Shown: positions 1 through 8,775 of the stretch, piece by piece
Numbering within the stretch: position 1 is the stretch's first letter
How the letters are laid out: each line of letters opens with the position of its first letter
Assembly: GCA_016708825.1 (NCBI GenBank)
Contig: JADJEZ010000001.1
Coordinates: forward strand, 124,001 to 188,000
Origin: Betaproteobacteria bacterium
GTDB lineage: Bacteria > Pseudomonadota > Gammaproteobacteria > Burkholderiales > Usitatibacteraceae
DNA: 64,000 bases
Reading direction: 5' to 3'
Notes under the pieces: generated by a model
The model's input: the letters and a program-made list of their open reading frames with translations, nothing else
What the model was told of the DNA's origin: nothing
The model's database searches: none
Made by a program: the position numbers and the translations under genes

Positions 1-1
1 A

Positions 2-1189
2 TCCAAGCACGTGCTCGCGCACGTCTTCAAGGTGGTGATGGATCCCTACGTGGGCAAGGTCGCCTTCTTCCGCGTCCACCAGGGCACGGTCACCAAGGAT
101 TCCCAGCTCTACATCGGCGACGGCAAGCGCCCGTTCAAGGTGGGGCACCTCTACTCGATCCAGGGGAAGGACTACGTCGAGGTGAACGAGCTGGTGCCCG
201 GGGACCTGGGCGCGGTGGCGAAGGTCGACGACATCGAGTTCAACGCGGTGCTCCACGACTCCCACGACGAGGACAACATTCGCCTGCGCTCCCTCGACTT
301 CCCGACGCCGATGCACTCCATCGCGGTGGAGACGAAGAAGAAGGGCGACGAGCAGCGCCTCTTCGAGGTGTTGCACAAGCTCGAGATCGAGGATCCCTGC
401 CTGTGGATCGAGCGCCATCCCACGACGCACGAGACGGTGGTGCGGGGCCTGGGCGAGCTGCACATGCGCGTGAAGCTGGAAAAGATGAGCACGCAGTACA
501 AGCTCGACGTCGACACCAAGCCGCCGAAGATCCCGTACCGCGAGACGATCACGAAGAAGGCCGAGGGCCACTGCCGCCACAAGAAGCAGACGGGCGGGGC
601 CGGGCAGTTCGGCGAGGTCTACTTGAAGATCGAGCCCCTTTCGCGCGGCAGCGGCTTCGAGTTCGTCGACCAGGTGAAGGGCGGCGTGATCCCGACGGTG
701 TTCATTCCCGCCGTGGAAAAGGGGGTCAAGCAGGCGCTCGACACGGGCGTCATCGCCGGCCACCCCGTCGAGGACATCCGCGTGATCGTCTACGACGGCA
801 AGAGCCACGCGGTCGACTCCAAGGAGATCGCCCTCGTCACGGCGGGCAAGAAGGCCGTGATCGACGCGATCCTCAAGGCCGGCGCGATCATCCTCGAGCC
901 GATCGTGAACATCACCATCACCGCGCCCGACCGATTCGTGGGCGACATGACGAGCGACATCTCGTCGCGGCGCGGGCAGATCACCGGCACCGAATCCTCG
1001 GGCGGCGATCTCATGTCCATCTCCGGGCAGGTGCCGCTTTCCGAGGTATCGGAGTACCAGACGCGGCTGCGTTCGGTGACCGGCGGGCAGGGCTCCTACC
1101 AGATCGAGTACAGCCACTACGCGATGGTGCCGCCGCAGACGCAGTCTGCGCTCACCTCGCAGTTCAAGCTGGCGCGGGAAGAGGACTAG
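2..1189 (+). CDS. Elongation factor G-like GTPase, C-terminal part (5' end outside window)
   Basis: The frame is open to the left edge, so the GTP-binding domain is missing and only about 395 C-terminal codons are seen. Visible are the end of domain II, domain III, domain IV opening with 'KQTGGAGQFGEVYLK', and domain V with 'GQVPLSEVSEYQTRL'. EF-G drives translocation and, with RRF, ribosome recycling in the cytoplasm. The wording 'HCRHKKQTGGAGQFG' and 'YDGKSHAVDSKEIAL' resembles the second EF-G paralogue (EF-G2/FusA2 type), and no rpsL, rpsG or tuf neighbour is visible, so it may not be the main ribosomal-operon copy. The family is certain; the paralogue assignment is inferred. Confidence 0.93.
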   Translation, partial: SKHVLAHVFKVVMDPYVGKVAFFRVHQGTVTKDSQLYIGDGKRPFKVGHLYSIQGKDYVEVNELVPGDLGAVAKVDDIEFNAVLHDSHDEDNIRLRSLDFPTPMHSIAVETKKKGDEQRLFEVLHKLEIEDPCLWIERHPTTHETVVRGLGELHMRVKLEKMSTQYKLDVDTKPPKIPYRETITKKAEGHCRHKKQTGGAGQFGEVYLKIEPLSRGSGFEFVDQVKGGVIPTVFIPAVEKGVKQALDTGVIAGHPVEDIRVIVYDGKSHAVDSKEIALVTAGKKAVIDAILKAGAIILEPIVNITITAPDRFVGDMTSDISSRRGQITGTESSGGDLMSISGQVPLSEVSEYQTRLRSVTGGQGSYQIEYSHYAMVPPQTQSALTSQFKLAREED

Positions 1190-1209
1190 CCGCTTCCGAA
1201 ATCCCCGGC

Positions 1210-1234
1210 ACTTCGCGGCCTTGCGCCGCGAAGT
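1210..1234 (+). terminator. Perfect 9-bp stem-loop after the EF-G gene
   Basis: ACTTCGCGG and CCGCGAAGT form a perfect stem with a 7-base loop, 21 bases after the TAG stop. No T-run follows, so it may be a factor-dependent terminator or an RNA 3'-end stabiliser rather than a classical intrinsic terminator. Confidence 0.35.
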
Positions 1235-1420
1235 TGCGGCGGCTTCTCAAGTCCCGTGCGCGGCCCGCGGCGAAGCGCCAGCCGGCTTGCTGCGGCGCGT
1301 CACGAAAATTTCCCGATTTCGCGTTGACACGGCCCGCGCCCGGCGGCAATTTCGGTCCCTCGACCACGCCCGCAGGCCCATCGCCGCGGCTGGCCGGTGA
1401 CGACAAGGGGAGGAAAGGCG

Positions 1421-1978
1421 ATGATCGAGATCCGTGACCAGCAGCTGCGCCTGCTCTTCCTCACCCACCTCATCCGCGAGCTGCAGCGTAGCGCCGACGA
1501 AAGCCGCCCGGCGCCCCCGGGCTTGAGCGACGTGCAGTTCGCGGAGCTGCGCGCGCTCTCCACCGACGACCTCGTGCGGCTCTCCGAGATGCAGGAGCCG
1601 CGCGTGGCCGTGCAGATCGACGCGGGCTCCTTCGAGCACGGCATCCGGCAGGTGGGCTACATCGGCAAGCGATCGCGCCAGATCGAGCACTTCGTCCGCC
1701 ACGGCGCGACCTCCGCGATGCTCACGAAGCTCTTCCGCATATCCTCGACCGACGTGACGCTCAAGCGCCGCCTCTTCGCGGGGACCCACGAGAAGCTGCG
1801 ACGCCCGGCCATGCCCGCGCCCGCCGTGCGCGAGGCGATCCAGAAGCGCTGGTGGGAGATCCGCAAGGGCAAGGAGCGCGAGCCGCTGCGCCCGGAGGAC
1901 TACGAGGCCCTGCACGCCGACTTCCCGGTGCACACCTACGCGACGCTGTGGGCGGTGGTGCACGAGTTCGCGGGGTAG
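1421..1978 (+). CDS. Unknown protein, possibly DUF2857-like
   Basis: A 185-residue soluble protein without signal peptide or membrane segment. The ATG is chosen because GGAGG lies 7 bases upstream; an in-frame ATG 24 bases earlier has no such site. The middle ('VRHGATSAMLTKLF') and the later 'KRRLFAG...RRPAMP...IQKRWW' pattern resemble my memory of DUF2857 proteins, which are often carried by integrative elements, but there is no integrase or conjugation gene here and I hold the match loosely. It stands alone between the EF-G gene and a cytochrome gene. A TTGACA about 95 bases upstream (1324-1329) could be a -35 element, but its -10 is poor. Function unknown. Confidence 0.75.
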   Translation: MIEIRDQQLRLLFLTHLIRELQRSADESRPAPPGLSDVQFAELRALSTDDLVRLSEMQEPRVAVQIDAGSFEHGIRQVGYIGKRSRQIEHFVRHGATSAMLTKLFRISSTDVTLKRRLFAGTHEKLRRPAMPAPAVREAIQKRWWEIRKGKEREPLRPEDYEALHADFPVHTYATLWAVVHEFAG

Positions 1979-1992
1979 CCGCCGCGGCGCCG

Positions 1993-2009
1993 GCCGGGCG
2001 GCGCCCGGC
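1993..2009 (+). terminator. GC-rich hairpin after the unknown protein gene
   Basis: GCCGGGC and GCCCGGC pair perfectly around a 3-base loop, 14 bases after the stop codon. There is no T-run, so termination activity is uncertain. Confidence 0.3.
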
Positions 2010-2082
2010 ATGCACGCCGCGCCGATGTCTGCCATGCTTCGGCCTTCGCGACACTCCCTCGAGCGAAGACAAGGAGTCCGGC

Positions 2083-2538
2083 ATGAACACCGTTTCGCGA
2101 CTGAGCAGCGCCCTCGCCGTCGGCCTCGCCCTGGGCTTCGCCGCCGACGCGGCCGGCCAGGGCGTGGCCCGCGAGTGCCCGCAACCGCGCTTCACCGACA
2201 AGGCGCCGGACGAGTACTACAACCGGCCGAATCCACTGACCGCGACGGAAGCCAATCTCGCCGAAGGGGAGCGCTTGTACCTGGGAGACAACCCGCGCCG
2301 CGTCTTCTGCGCCACGTGTCACGGCGTCAAGGGCGACGGCAAGGGCCCGCTCTCGAACCAGTTCGACCCCCCGCCGCGCGATTTTTCCTGCGACAAGACC
2401 ATCAAGGACGTCCCGGACGGGCATCTCTTCTGGATCATCCGCTACGGCTCTCCCGAGACCTCGATGCCGCCGCACCGGAAGTTCAAGGACGAGCAGATCT
2501 GGCAGCTCGTCCTGTACCTGCGGCACCTGGCGCGCTGA
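2083..2538 (+). CDS. Periplasmic monohaem cytochrome c
   Basis: A 151-residue protein with an N-terminal signal peptide (about residues 1-24, ending near 'FAADAAGQG'). A single haem-attachment motif 'CATCH' starts at residue 76 and the likely axial methionine is M128 in 'TSMPPH', typical of small class I cytochromes c that shuttle electrons in the periplasm. The ATG is preceded by AAGGAG with 6 bases between, which fixes the start. It converges on the Rieske oxygenase gene and has no obvious redox partner beside it. The partner oxidase or dehydrogenase cannot be told from the sequence. Confidence 0.9.
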   Translation: MNTVSRLSSALAVGLALGFAADAAGQGVARECPQPRFTDKAPDEYYNRPNPLTATEANLAEGERLYLGDNPRRVFCATCHGVKGDGKGPLSNQFDPPPRDFSCDKTIKDVPDGHLFWIIRYGSPETSMPPHRKFKDEQIWQLVLYLRHLAR

Positions 2539-2539
2539 A

Positions 2540-2555
2540 GCCCGGCGGGCCGGGC
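2540..2555. terminator. Short palindrome between convergent genes
   Basis: GCCCGG and CCGGGC pair around a 4-base loop in the 33-base gap between the converging cytochrome and Rieske genes. It could end transcription in both directions, but it is short and lacks a T-run. Confidence 0.25.
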
Positions 2556-2571
2556 CCGCGCGGGCGCCGCG

Positions 2572-3687
2572 CTAGAGGTGCTTCGCGATCTCGCCGCGGA
2601 TGAACTCGTGGAAGTGCACCATGCCGTCCTCCATCGGGGACTGGTACGGCCCCTGCTCCTCGCGGCCTTCGAGCCACAGCGCCCGCCGGCCCTGGGTCAT
2701 GCGGTCGCAGATCTCCTTGTCCTCCACCGCCGTCTCGTCGTAGGCCTTCTGCTCGGCCGCCACGAACTCGCGCTCGAAAAGCGCGATCTCCTCGGGGTAG
2801 TAGAACTCGACCACGTTCACGCACTGCTCCGGACCCCGCGGCCAGAGCGTGGAGACCACGAGCACGTGCGGGTACCACTCCACCATGATGTTCGGGTAGT
2901 AGGTGAGCCAGATCGCGCCGTGCGGGGGCGGCTCGCCCTGCCGGAACTTGAGCACCTGCTCGTGCCACTTCGCGTAGACCGCGCTGCCGGGTTTCGCGAG
3001 CGCGTTGTTCACGCCCACGGTCTGCACGCTGTAACAGGGGCCGTATTCCCACTTCAGGTCGTCGCAGGAGACGAAGTGGCCCAGCCCCGGGTGGTAGGGG
3101 GCGACGTGGTAGTCCTCGAGGTAGACCTCGATGAAGGTCTTCCAGTTGAAGCCGTAGTCGACCACGTCGACCTTGTCGAGCACGTAGCCCTCGAAGTCGA
3201 GGTCCTTCGCCGCGCCCATGGAAGCGAGATCGGCCGCGATGTCGCGCGGGCCGTTGAAGAGCATGCCCTGCCAGTGCTGCAGGTCCTGGCGCGGGAGGTC
3301 GAGGCAGGGGTGGTCCGGGAACTGCGGCGCGCCGATGTGGCGGCCCTCGCCGTCGTAGGCCCAGCGGTGCACGGGGCAGGTGATGGTGCCGCCCGGAAGC
3401 TGCCCGGCGCCCGTGAGCATCACCGCCTGGCGGTGGCGGCAGACGTTGGAGACCATGTCGTGGCGGCCGCCGTTGTTCACCAGGGCCCAGCCGGGACCGG
3501 CTTCGCGCCAGTCGAGGACGCGGTAGTCGCCGGGCTGCGGCGCCATCATGGCGTGGCCGACGTAGCCCGGGCCGCGTTCGAAGAGGACCCGGTTCTCGAT
3601 TTCCGCCACTTTCGGGTCGAAGTACCACGACAGCGGCAGTTGGGTGGGCGTCCGGGTGAGCGCCCGTTGGCTCGCCAAGTCCGACAT
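2572..3687 (-). CDS. Rieske non-haem iron oxygenase, alpha subunit
   Basis: A 371-residue ring-hydroxylating-oxygenase alpha subunit. The Rieske 2Fe-2S ligands are C83-x-H85 ('CRH') and C104-x2-H107 ('CPVH'); the mononuclear iron site is in 'EDYHVAPYH', followed by the C-terminal catalytic domain. Such enzymes take electrons from a reductase and insert O2 into aromatic or quaternary-amine substrates; no beta subunit, ferredoxin or reductase is adjacent. The start chosen is the ATG with GGAGG about 9 bases upstream, 36 bases inside the longest open frame. From memory, a gene of this kind often sits next to xseB-ispA in Betaproteobacteria, so it is probably an ancestral neighbour. Substrate unknown. 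Confidence 0.9.
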   Translation of the reverse strand: MSDLASQRALTRTPTQLPLSWYFDPKVAEIENRVLFERGPGYVGHAMMAPQPGDYRVLDWREAGPGWALVNNGGRHDMVSNVCRHRQAVMLTGAGQLPGGTITCPVHRWAYDGEGRHIGAPQFPDHPCLDLPRQDLQHWQGMLFNGPRDIAADLASMGAAKDLDFEGYVLDKVDVVDYGFNWKTFIEVYLEDYHVAPYHPGLGHFVSCDDLKWEYGPCYSVQTVGVNNALAKPGSAVYAKWHEQVLKFRQGEPPPHGAIWLTYYPNIMVEWYPHVLVVSTLWPRGPEQCVNVVEFYYPEEIALFEREFVAAEQKAYDETAVEDKEICDRMTQGRRALWLEGREEQGPYQSPMEDGMVHFHEFIRGEIAKHL

Positions 3688-3948
3688 TATCCGCACCTCC
3701 GAAGAAGCCAAAGATGTAAACAACAGCGGGCTAATCGAGTCAGCTAGCTTTTAACTCTGCAGCTCCGTCCCGTACCAGCACATGAGACAAGATAAGAGCA
3801 GGCCAGTTTGCCCAAAGTTCCCCCGCTTTTCAAGGAACGCGGCACCGCGGCTTGCGAGCCGTCAAGGGGTGTCGCGCAAGGCCCTTCGCGTTTGCCGCGC
3901 GGGGCGCGAAAATGACGGCGAGGACCAATTGCGCTAAGGTGCCGACCC

Positions 3949-4185
3949 ATGCCCAAGACCACGCCAGCCGCCGCCGACATCCCCTTCGAGAAGGCCCTGG
4001 AGGAACTGGAGGCCATCATCGCGCGCATGGAGGACGGCAAGCTCCCCCTGGAGGAATCCCTCGCGGCCTACCAGCGTGGCGCGGAGCTGCTTCGCCACTG
4101 CGAGGGCAAGCTCTCCGCCGCCCAGGCGCGCATCAGCATCCTCGAGGGCGAGGTTCTCAAGGACCTGCCGGCCGCCGAGTCGTGA
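3949..4185 (+). CDS. xseB: Exodeoxyribonuclease VII small subunit
   Basis: A 78-residue acidic helical protein with the family signature 'FEKALEELEAIIARMEDG' followed by 'LPLEESLAAYQRGAELLRHC'. XseB binds XseA to form the single-strand-specific exonuclease VII in the cytoplasm, which trims ssDNA in repair and recombination. Full length for the family. Its stop codon overlaps the GTG start of ispA, indicating translational coupling, the usual arrangement in Proteobacteria. xseA is not in the window. Confidence 0.95.
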   Translation: MPKTTPAAADIPFEKALEELEAIIARMEDGKLPLEESLAAYQRGAELLRHCEGKLSAAQARISILEGEVLKDLPAAES

Positions 4186-5078
4186 GCGCCGTGGATTTCC
4201 CGGCCTGGTCCCGGGAGGTCGCGGGCCGCATGGAAGGCGTCCTCGCGGGCCTCGTTCCCTCCGCGCGCATCACGCCCTCCCGGCTGCACGACGCGATGCG
4301 CTACGCCGTGCTCGACGGCGGCAAGCGCGTGCGCCCGATGCTCGTCTTCGCCGCGGGGCTCGTCACGGGGGCCAGGGCTGACCGGCTGGAGATCGCGGCC
4401 GCGGCGGTGGAACTGGTCCATGCCTATTCGCTCGTGCACGACGACCTGCCGTGCATGGACGACGACGTGCTGCGGCGCGGCAAGCCCACCTGCCACGTGG
4501 AGTTCGACGAGGCCACGGCGCTGCTCGCGGGCGACGCCATGCAGAGCCTCGCCTTCCAGGTCCTCTCGGAGAACCGGCTCGCCGACGACCCCGACGTGCA
4601 GCTGCGCATGATCCAGCTCTTCGCGCTCGCCTGCGGTTCGCGCGGCATGGCCGGCGGCCAGGCGATCGACCTGGACGCGGTGGGCAAGCCCCTCACGCTC
4701 CCCGAGCTCGAGAACATGCACATCCACAAGACCGGCGCCCTCATCCGCGCTTCGGTCCTGCTGGGCGCGCTGTGCGGCAGCCCCCTCGACGCGGAGCGCC
4801 ACGCGCACCTCGACCGCTACGCGAAGCTCGTGGGGCTCGCCTTCCAGGTGGTCGACGACGTGCTCGACGAGGAAGGCGACGCGGCGACCCTGGGCAAGAC
4901 CGCCGGCAAGGACCGCGAGGCGGGCAAGCCCACCTACACGAGCCTGCTCGGCGTTCCCGGGGCGAAGCAGTTCGCCTCCGACCTGCTCGCCCAGGCGCAC
5001 GAGGCGCTGTCGGCATTCGACGCGAACGCGGTCCGGCTGCGCGAACTGGCCGACTTCATCGTGAAGCGCGACCGCTAG
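4182..5078 (+). CDS. ispA: Farnesyl (geranyl) diphosphate synthase
   Basis: A 298-residue trans-prenyltransferase that condenses IPP with DMAPP/GPP to give FPP, the precursor of ubiquinone side chains and undecaprenyl phosphate. The first aspartate-rich motif 'DDLPCMDDD' is near residues 87-95 and the second, 'DDVLDEEGD', near 225; the 'DGGKRVRPML' substrate-binding motif is present. Start: a GTG overlapping the xseB stop (GTGA); a second in-frame GTG three codons on is an alternative. In many Betaproteobacteria ispA is followed by dxs; here dxs lies about 11 kb downstream, beyond a transport block. Confidence 0.95.
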   Translation: MSAVDFPAWSREVAGRMEGVLAGLVPSARITPSRLHDAMRYAVLDGGKRVRPMLVFAAGLVTGARADRLEIAAAAVELVHAYSLVHDDLPCMDDDVLRRGKPTCHVEFDEATALLAGDAMQSLAFQVLSENRLADDPDVQLRMIQLFALACGSRGMAGGQAIDLDAVGKPLTLPELENMHIHKTGALIRASVLLGALCGSPLDAERHAHLDRYAKLVGLAFQVVDDVLDEEGDAATLGKTAGKDREAGKPTYTSLLGVPGAKQFASDLLAQAHEALSAFDANAVRLRELADFIVKRDR

Positions 5079-5135
5079 AGCGTCTTCGCGCGCACGCACC
5101 GGCACGGGCGTTGCGCTACTCCAGTCCCGTCCGGC

Positions 5136-6659
5136 TCAGATCTTGCGCCCGCTTGCGGACCAGTACGGCTCGCGAAGCTCTCGCTTGAGGATCTTTCCCG
5201 CGGTGCTGCGCGGGAAGTCGGCGAGGATCGCCACGCTCGCGACGCGCTGGAAACGCGCGCCCACGCGTTCGTTGATCCAGTTGCGCAGCGCATCCGCCGT
5301 CGCCTCGGCGCCGGGCCTGAGGATGACCGCCGCGTGCGGCGTCTCTCCCCACTTGTCGTGCGGAATGCCGAACACGGCCACCTCGCGCACGTCGGGGTGG
5401 CGCGCCGCGATCTCCTCGATGTCGCGCGGATAGACCTTCACGCCGCCGGAGTCGATCATGTCCTTCTTGCGGTCCACGAGGTGCAGGAAGCCCTCCCCGT
5501 CCACGTGGCCGATGTCGCCGGTATGCAGCCACCCGTCGCGAATCGCCTGCTCCGTGAGGTCCGGCCTCTTGTAGTAGCCGCTCATCAGCATCGGCCCGCG
5601 GCCGACGATCTCCCCGGGCTCGCCCGGCGCGCACTCGGTGCCGTCCTCGCGCAGGATGCGCATGCGGAAGAAGGGCGGCGGCACGCCCACGGAAGCCGCG
5701 CGGCGCACGGCCTCGCTGCGGTCGAGGATGGTGACGAAGCCTTCGGTGAGCCCGTAGAGCTCGTAGAGGCGCCCGGGCAGCGCCGCGTTCAGCCGGTCCT
5801 TGTCCTGCTTGAGGAGCGGGGCGCCCAGCGACACGATGCACTCGAGGGATTCCAGTCGCCTCGCATCGAACCCGGGCGCACCCAGGATCGCCACGATCTG
5901 CGCGGGAACGAGCATCACGTGCGTCACGCGCTCGCGCTCGATCGCGGCGATCGTTTCCTCGGCGTCGAACTGGCGCAAGAGGATGTAGGTGCCGCCCAGG
6001 AAGAACGACGGCATCATCGTCACGAAGGCGCCGTTGAACACGATCGCCCCGCTGTGCAGCGTGCGCGACTCCGGCGCCATGCGGAAGGCCGGGCCCATGA
6101 GCGTGGCGTACATCGAGCGCACGAAGTGCGTGTGCATGATGCCCTTCGGCACACCCGTGGTGCCGCTCGTGAACATGATGTTGAAGAGGTCGTCGGGGCC
6201 GGCCTCGGCCGGCTCGAGATCCCCGGGCTGCTGCGCCGAGAGCGCCCGGTAGTCGCCGAAGCCGGGTGCTGCGCCATCGACGAGCAGCACGTTTGCGGGA
6301 AGCTCCCCGGGCATCTCGCGCAGCACCGGCAGCATCGAGGACTGCGCAAGGAGGAGGTTCGCATCGGAGCCGCGCAGGAGACTCGCGAGCCCTTCGCGCA
6401 GCAGGAGAGGCGACAGCGGAACGAGCGCCGCGCCGATCGACGGCACCGCCCAGTAGATCTCGAGGAGTTCGAGCGAATTGGCGGCGACGGTGGCCACCTT
6501 GTCGCCCGGGCGGACCCCGAGGGAGCGCAGGAGGTTTCCGGCGCGCGCCACGCGCTCCCAGAACTCGCGGTACGTGTAGCGCGTGCCCTCGAACACCACG
6601 GCAACCGCATCGGGGCGCAGGCGGGCGTGGCGCTTGATCAGCGTGGCGAGCTCGAGCAT
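5136..6659 (-). CDS. AMP-dependent acyl-CoA synthetase / ligase
   Basis: A 507-residue ANL-superfamily adenylating enzyme that activates a carboxylic acid to its CoA thioester using ATP. Seen in order: the P-loop-like 'FTSGTTGVPKG' (about residues 166-176), 'YELYGLTE', the ATP/ribose motif 'GWLHTGDIG', the hinge region 'DRKKDMI', and the C-terminal catalytic lysine in 'AGKILKREL'. It is the last gene of a tight minus-strand series behind five liv-type transporter genes (13-base gap), so the imported solute is probably its substrate. The acid could be medium-chain, aromatic or cyclic; the sequence does not decide. Confidence 0.92.
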   Translation of the reverse strand: MLELATLIKRHARLRPDAVAVVFEGTRYTYREFWERVARAGNLLRSLGVRPGDKVATVAANSLELLEIYWAVPSIGAALVPLSPLLLREGLASLLRGSDANLLLAQSSMLPVLREMPGELPANVLLVDGAAPGFGDYRALSAQQPGDLEPAEAGPDDLFNIMFTSGTTGVPKGIMHTHFVRSMYATLMGPAFRMAPESRTLHSGAIVFNGAFVTMMPSFFLGGTYILLRQFDAEETIAAIERERVTHVMLVPAQIVAILGAPGFDARRLESLECIVSLGAPLLKQDKDRLNAALPGRLYELYGLTEGFVTILDRSEAVRRAASVGVPPPFFRMRILREDGTECAPGEPGEIVGRGPMLMSGYYKRPDLTEQAIRDGWLHTGDIGHVDGEGFLHLVDRKKDMIDSGGVKVYPRDIEEIAARHPDVREVAVFGIPHDKWGETPHAAVILRPGAEATADALRNWINERVGARFQRVASVAILADFPRSTAGKILKRELREPYWSASGRKI

Positions 6660-6672
6660 GGGTGCGGCGGCC

Positions 6673-7740
6673 TTACCTGGCGGTTCCGCGCAGCTTTCCC
6701 ACGATCCCGGTGGGGAAGTAGTACACGCAGGCGATGAAGAGGATCCCCATCCACAGCATCCAGCGGTCCGGGTGGATCACGCGGGCGAGCCACGGCCAGT
6801 CCACGAGCTGCGCCGCGGCGCGCCCCATCCCGAGCTGGAGGTAGTTCTGCGCGAGGATGAAGAGGACCGAGCCGATCACCGCGCCGTACATCCTGCCCAT
6901 GCCGCCGATCACGACGATCAGCAGGATGTCGGTCATCACCTCGAAGCTCAGCACCGTCTTCGGGCCGACGTAGCGCAGCCACAGCGCCATCAGCGCCCCG
7001 GCGAGCGTGGCCACGAGGGCCGCGATGCAGTTGGCGAGCGTGCGGTAGACGACCGTGCGATAGCCCAGCGCCTCGGCACGGAAGTCGTTCTCGCGGATGG
7101 CCTGGAGCACGCGGCCGAACTGCGAATTGACCACGCGCAGCAGGAAGAGAAACAGCACGACCGAGACGGCGAGGACGAGGTAGTAGGTGAGGAGGCGCCC
7201 GTCGATCGCACGGCCGAAGATCTCCGATTCGATGAGGCGGTAGCCGGGTTGCAGCACCTCTGGCACGCGGAAGTTCCTGCCATCCTCGCCGCCCGTGAAG
7301 TCGGAGAGCTGCGAGGCAAGGACGCTGAAGGCGGACGCCACGGCGAGCGTGATCATCGCGAAGAAGAGCGCGCGCACCCTGAGCGAGACCAGGCCGATGA
7401 CGAGCGCGAGCACGAGCGTCACCGTGAGCGCGGTCGCGAGCCCGGTGAAAACCGCCCACCAGGTGGGGCCCATGGCGCCCAGCGCGAGGCCCACGCCGTA
7501 GGCGCCGATGCCGTAGAACATGGTGTGGGCGAAGGACACGATGCCGGCGTAGCCGAGCAGCAGGTCGTAGGAGGCCACCAGGACGATGAAGACGCAGATG
7601 GTGGCCGCGGTGTTGAGCGCGCGCGCGCCGCCCGCGACGAACGGAACCACCGCGAGGCCCACGAGGATCGCGGCGAGGAGCGCCACAAGCAGGCGCCCGC
7701 GCGGCACGTCGTCGGAGAGGAGGCTTCGGATCACCCGCAT
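6673..7740 (-). CDS. livM: Branched-chain-type ABC transporter permease (LivM family)
   Basis: A 355-residue inner-membrane protein with about nine to ten hydrophobic segments, for example 'LLVALLAAILVGLAVVPFV' near the N-terminus, and the LivM-type coupling region around 'FRAEALGYRTVVYR' (about 220-233). It forms the translocation pore with the LivH-type permease encoded 6 bases upstream and is energised by the LivG/LivF ATPases. In this context with an acyl-CoA ligase the solute is more likely an organic acid than an amino acid. Gene symbol by family similarity only. Confidence 0.9.
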   Translation of the reverse strand: MRVIRSLLSDDVPRGRLLVALLAAILVGLAVVPFVAGGARALNTAATICVFIVLVASYDLLLGYAGIVSFAHTMFYGIGAYGVGLALGAMGPTWWAVFTGLATALTVTLVLALVIGLVSLRVRALFFAMITLAVASAFSVLASQLSDFTGGEDGRNFRVPEVLQPGYRLIESEIFGRAIDGRLLTYYLVLAVSVVLFLFLLRVVNSQFGRVLQAIRENDFRAEALGYRTVVYRTLANCIAALVATLAGALMALWLRYVGPKTVLSFEVMTDILLIVVIGGMGRMYGAVIGSVLFILAQNYLQLGMGRAAAQLVDWPWLARVIHPDRWMLWMGILFIACVYYFPTGIVGKLRGTAR

Positions 7741-7746
7741 CCCCTT

Positions 7747-8775
7747 CTAGCGCCTGGCCACGGCGTAGAGCCCCGCGGGGCGCCAGAGCAGGATCGCCAC
7801 CATGAGGAGGATGTTCGAGGCGAGTGCCAGCTTCGGCGCGAGAAACCCGGCGTAGTTGGCCACCAGCGCGGTGAGGAGCGCGCCCAGGAAGCAGCCGCCC
7901 ACGGAACCCAGCCCGCCGATGATGATCACGATGAACACCATCACCACGATCTCGCCGCCCATGGAGGCCGTGAGCGTCTCGCGGTAGAGCCCCCACAGCA
8001 CGCCCCCGAGCCCGGCGAGCGCGGAGCCGGCCACGAACACGCCCACGAAGAGGCGCCGGATGCGGTAGCCCAGGGCCTCCACCATCGGGCCGTTCTCGAC
8101 GCCGGCGCGGATCAATAGCCCGATGCGCGTGCGGTTGAGCACCAGGAACATGGTCGCGAACACCACAAGGCCCACGGCGACCGCTAGCAGCCGGTACTTC
8201 TCGATCGCGACGTCTCCCATCACGAACGCGCCGCGCAGCGCCTTCGGAAGCGGCAGCGGGATCTGCTCCGCGCCCCAGATCACGTGGATCATCTGCTCGG
8301 TCACGATCGCCCCGCCCATCGTCACCAGGATCTGCCGCAGGTGCTGGCCGTAGACGCGCCGGACGATGAGGCGCTCGAAGACCCAGCCGACGGCGGCGGT
8401 CGCGACCATCGCGACGACGATGGCGAGCCCGACGGCGGAGAGGTTGAGCGCCAGCGAATCGGCCTGGGTCCAGTCGCCCAGCGGCAGGAGCACCAGCGTC
8501 GCGGCGAAGGCGCCCACGGAGACGAAGGCGCCGTGGCCGAAGTTCAGCACGTCCATCAGGCCGAAGACCAGCGTCAGGCCGCTGGCCATGATGAAGATCA
8601 TCATGCCCATGGCGAGCCCGGCGACGGTCAGCGTCACCCAGGTGGGGAAGCTGCCCACGAGCGGCAGCATGGCGATCGCGACGGCGGGCACCAGGACGAG
8701 CGGCGCGTAATCGAGCGCCGCGGCGGGAATCGCCGCGCCCTTGCCCTGCTGCGCGGGCACGAATTCGTCGTTCAT
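7747..8775 (-). CDS. livH: Branched-chain-type ABC transporter permease (LivH family)
   Basis: A 342-residue polytopic inner-membrane protein with 'LTLVFGLMDVLNFGHGAF', the characteristic LivH segment, and the coupling loop 'MVEALGYRIRRLFVGVFV'. The ATG overlaps the LivF stop as ATGA, so the two are translationally coupled. It pairs with the LivM-type permease to form the membrane channel. The longer open frame extending upstream of this ATG is antisense-like noise over livF and is not used. Confidence 0.9.
   Translation of the reverse strand: MNDEFVPAQQGKGAAIPAAALDYAPLVLVPAVAIAMLPLVGSFPTWVTLTVAGLAMGMMIFIMASGLTLVFGLMDVLNFGHGAFVSVGAFAATLVLLPLGDWTQADSLALNLSAVGLAIVVAMVATAAVGWVFERLIVRRVYGQHLRQILVTMGGAIVTEQMIHVIWGAEQIPLPLPKALRGAFVMGDVAIEKYRLLAVAVGLVVFATMFLVLNRTRIGLLIRAGVENGPMVEALGYRIRRLFVGVFVAGSALAGLGGVLWGLYRETLTASMGGEIVVMVFIVIIIGGLGSVGGCFLGALLTALVANYAGFLAPKLALASNILLMVAILLWRPAGLYAVARR

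Noticed and set aside
1421..1978. Integrative element, because of a possible DUF2857-like gene
   Set aside because: No integrase, transposase, relaxase, attachment repeat or tRNA flank was found around it, and the DUF match itself is weak.
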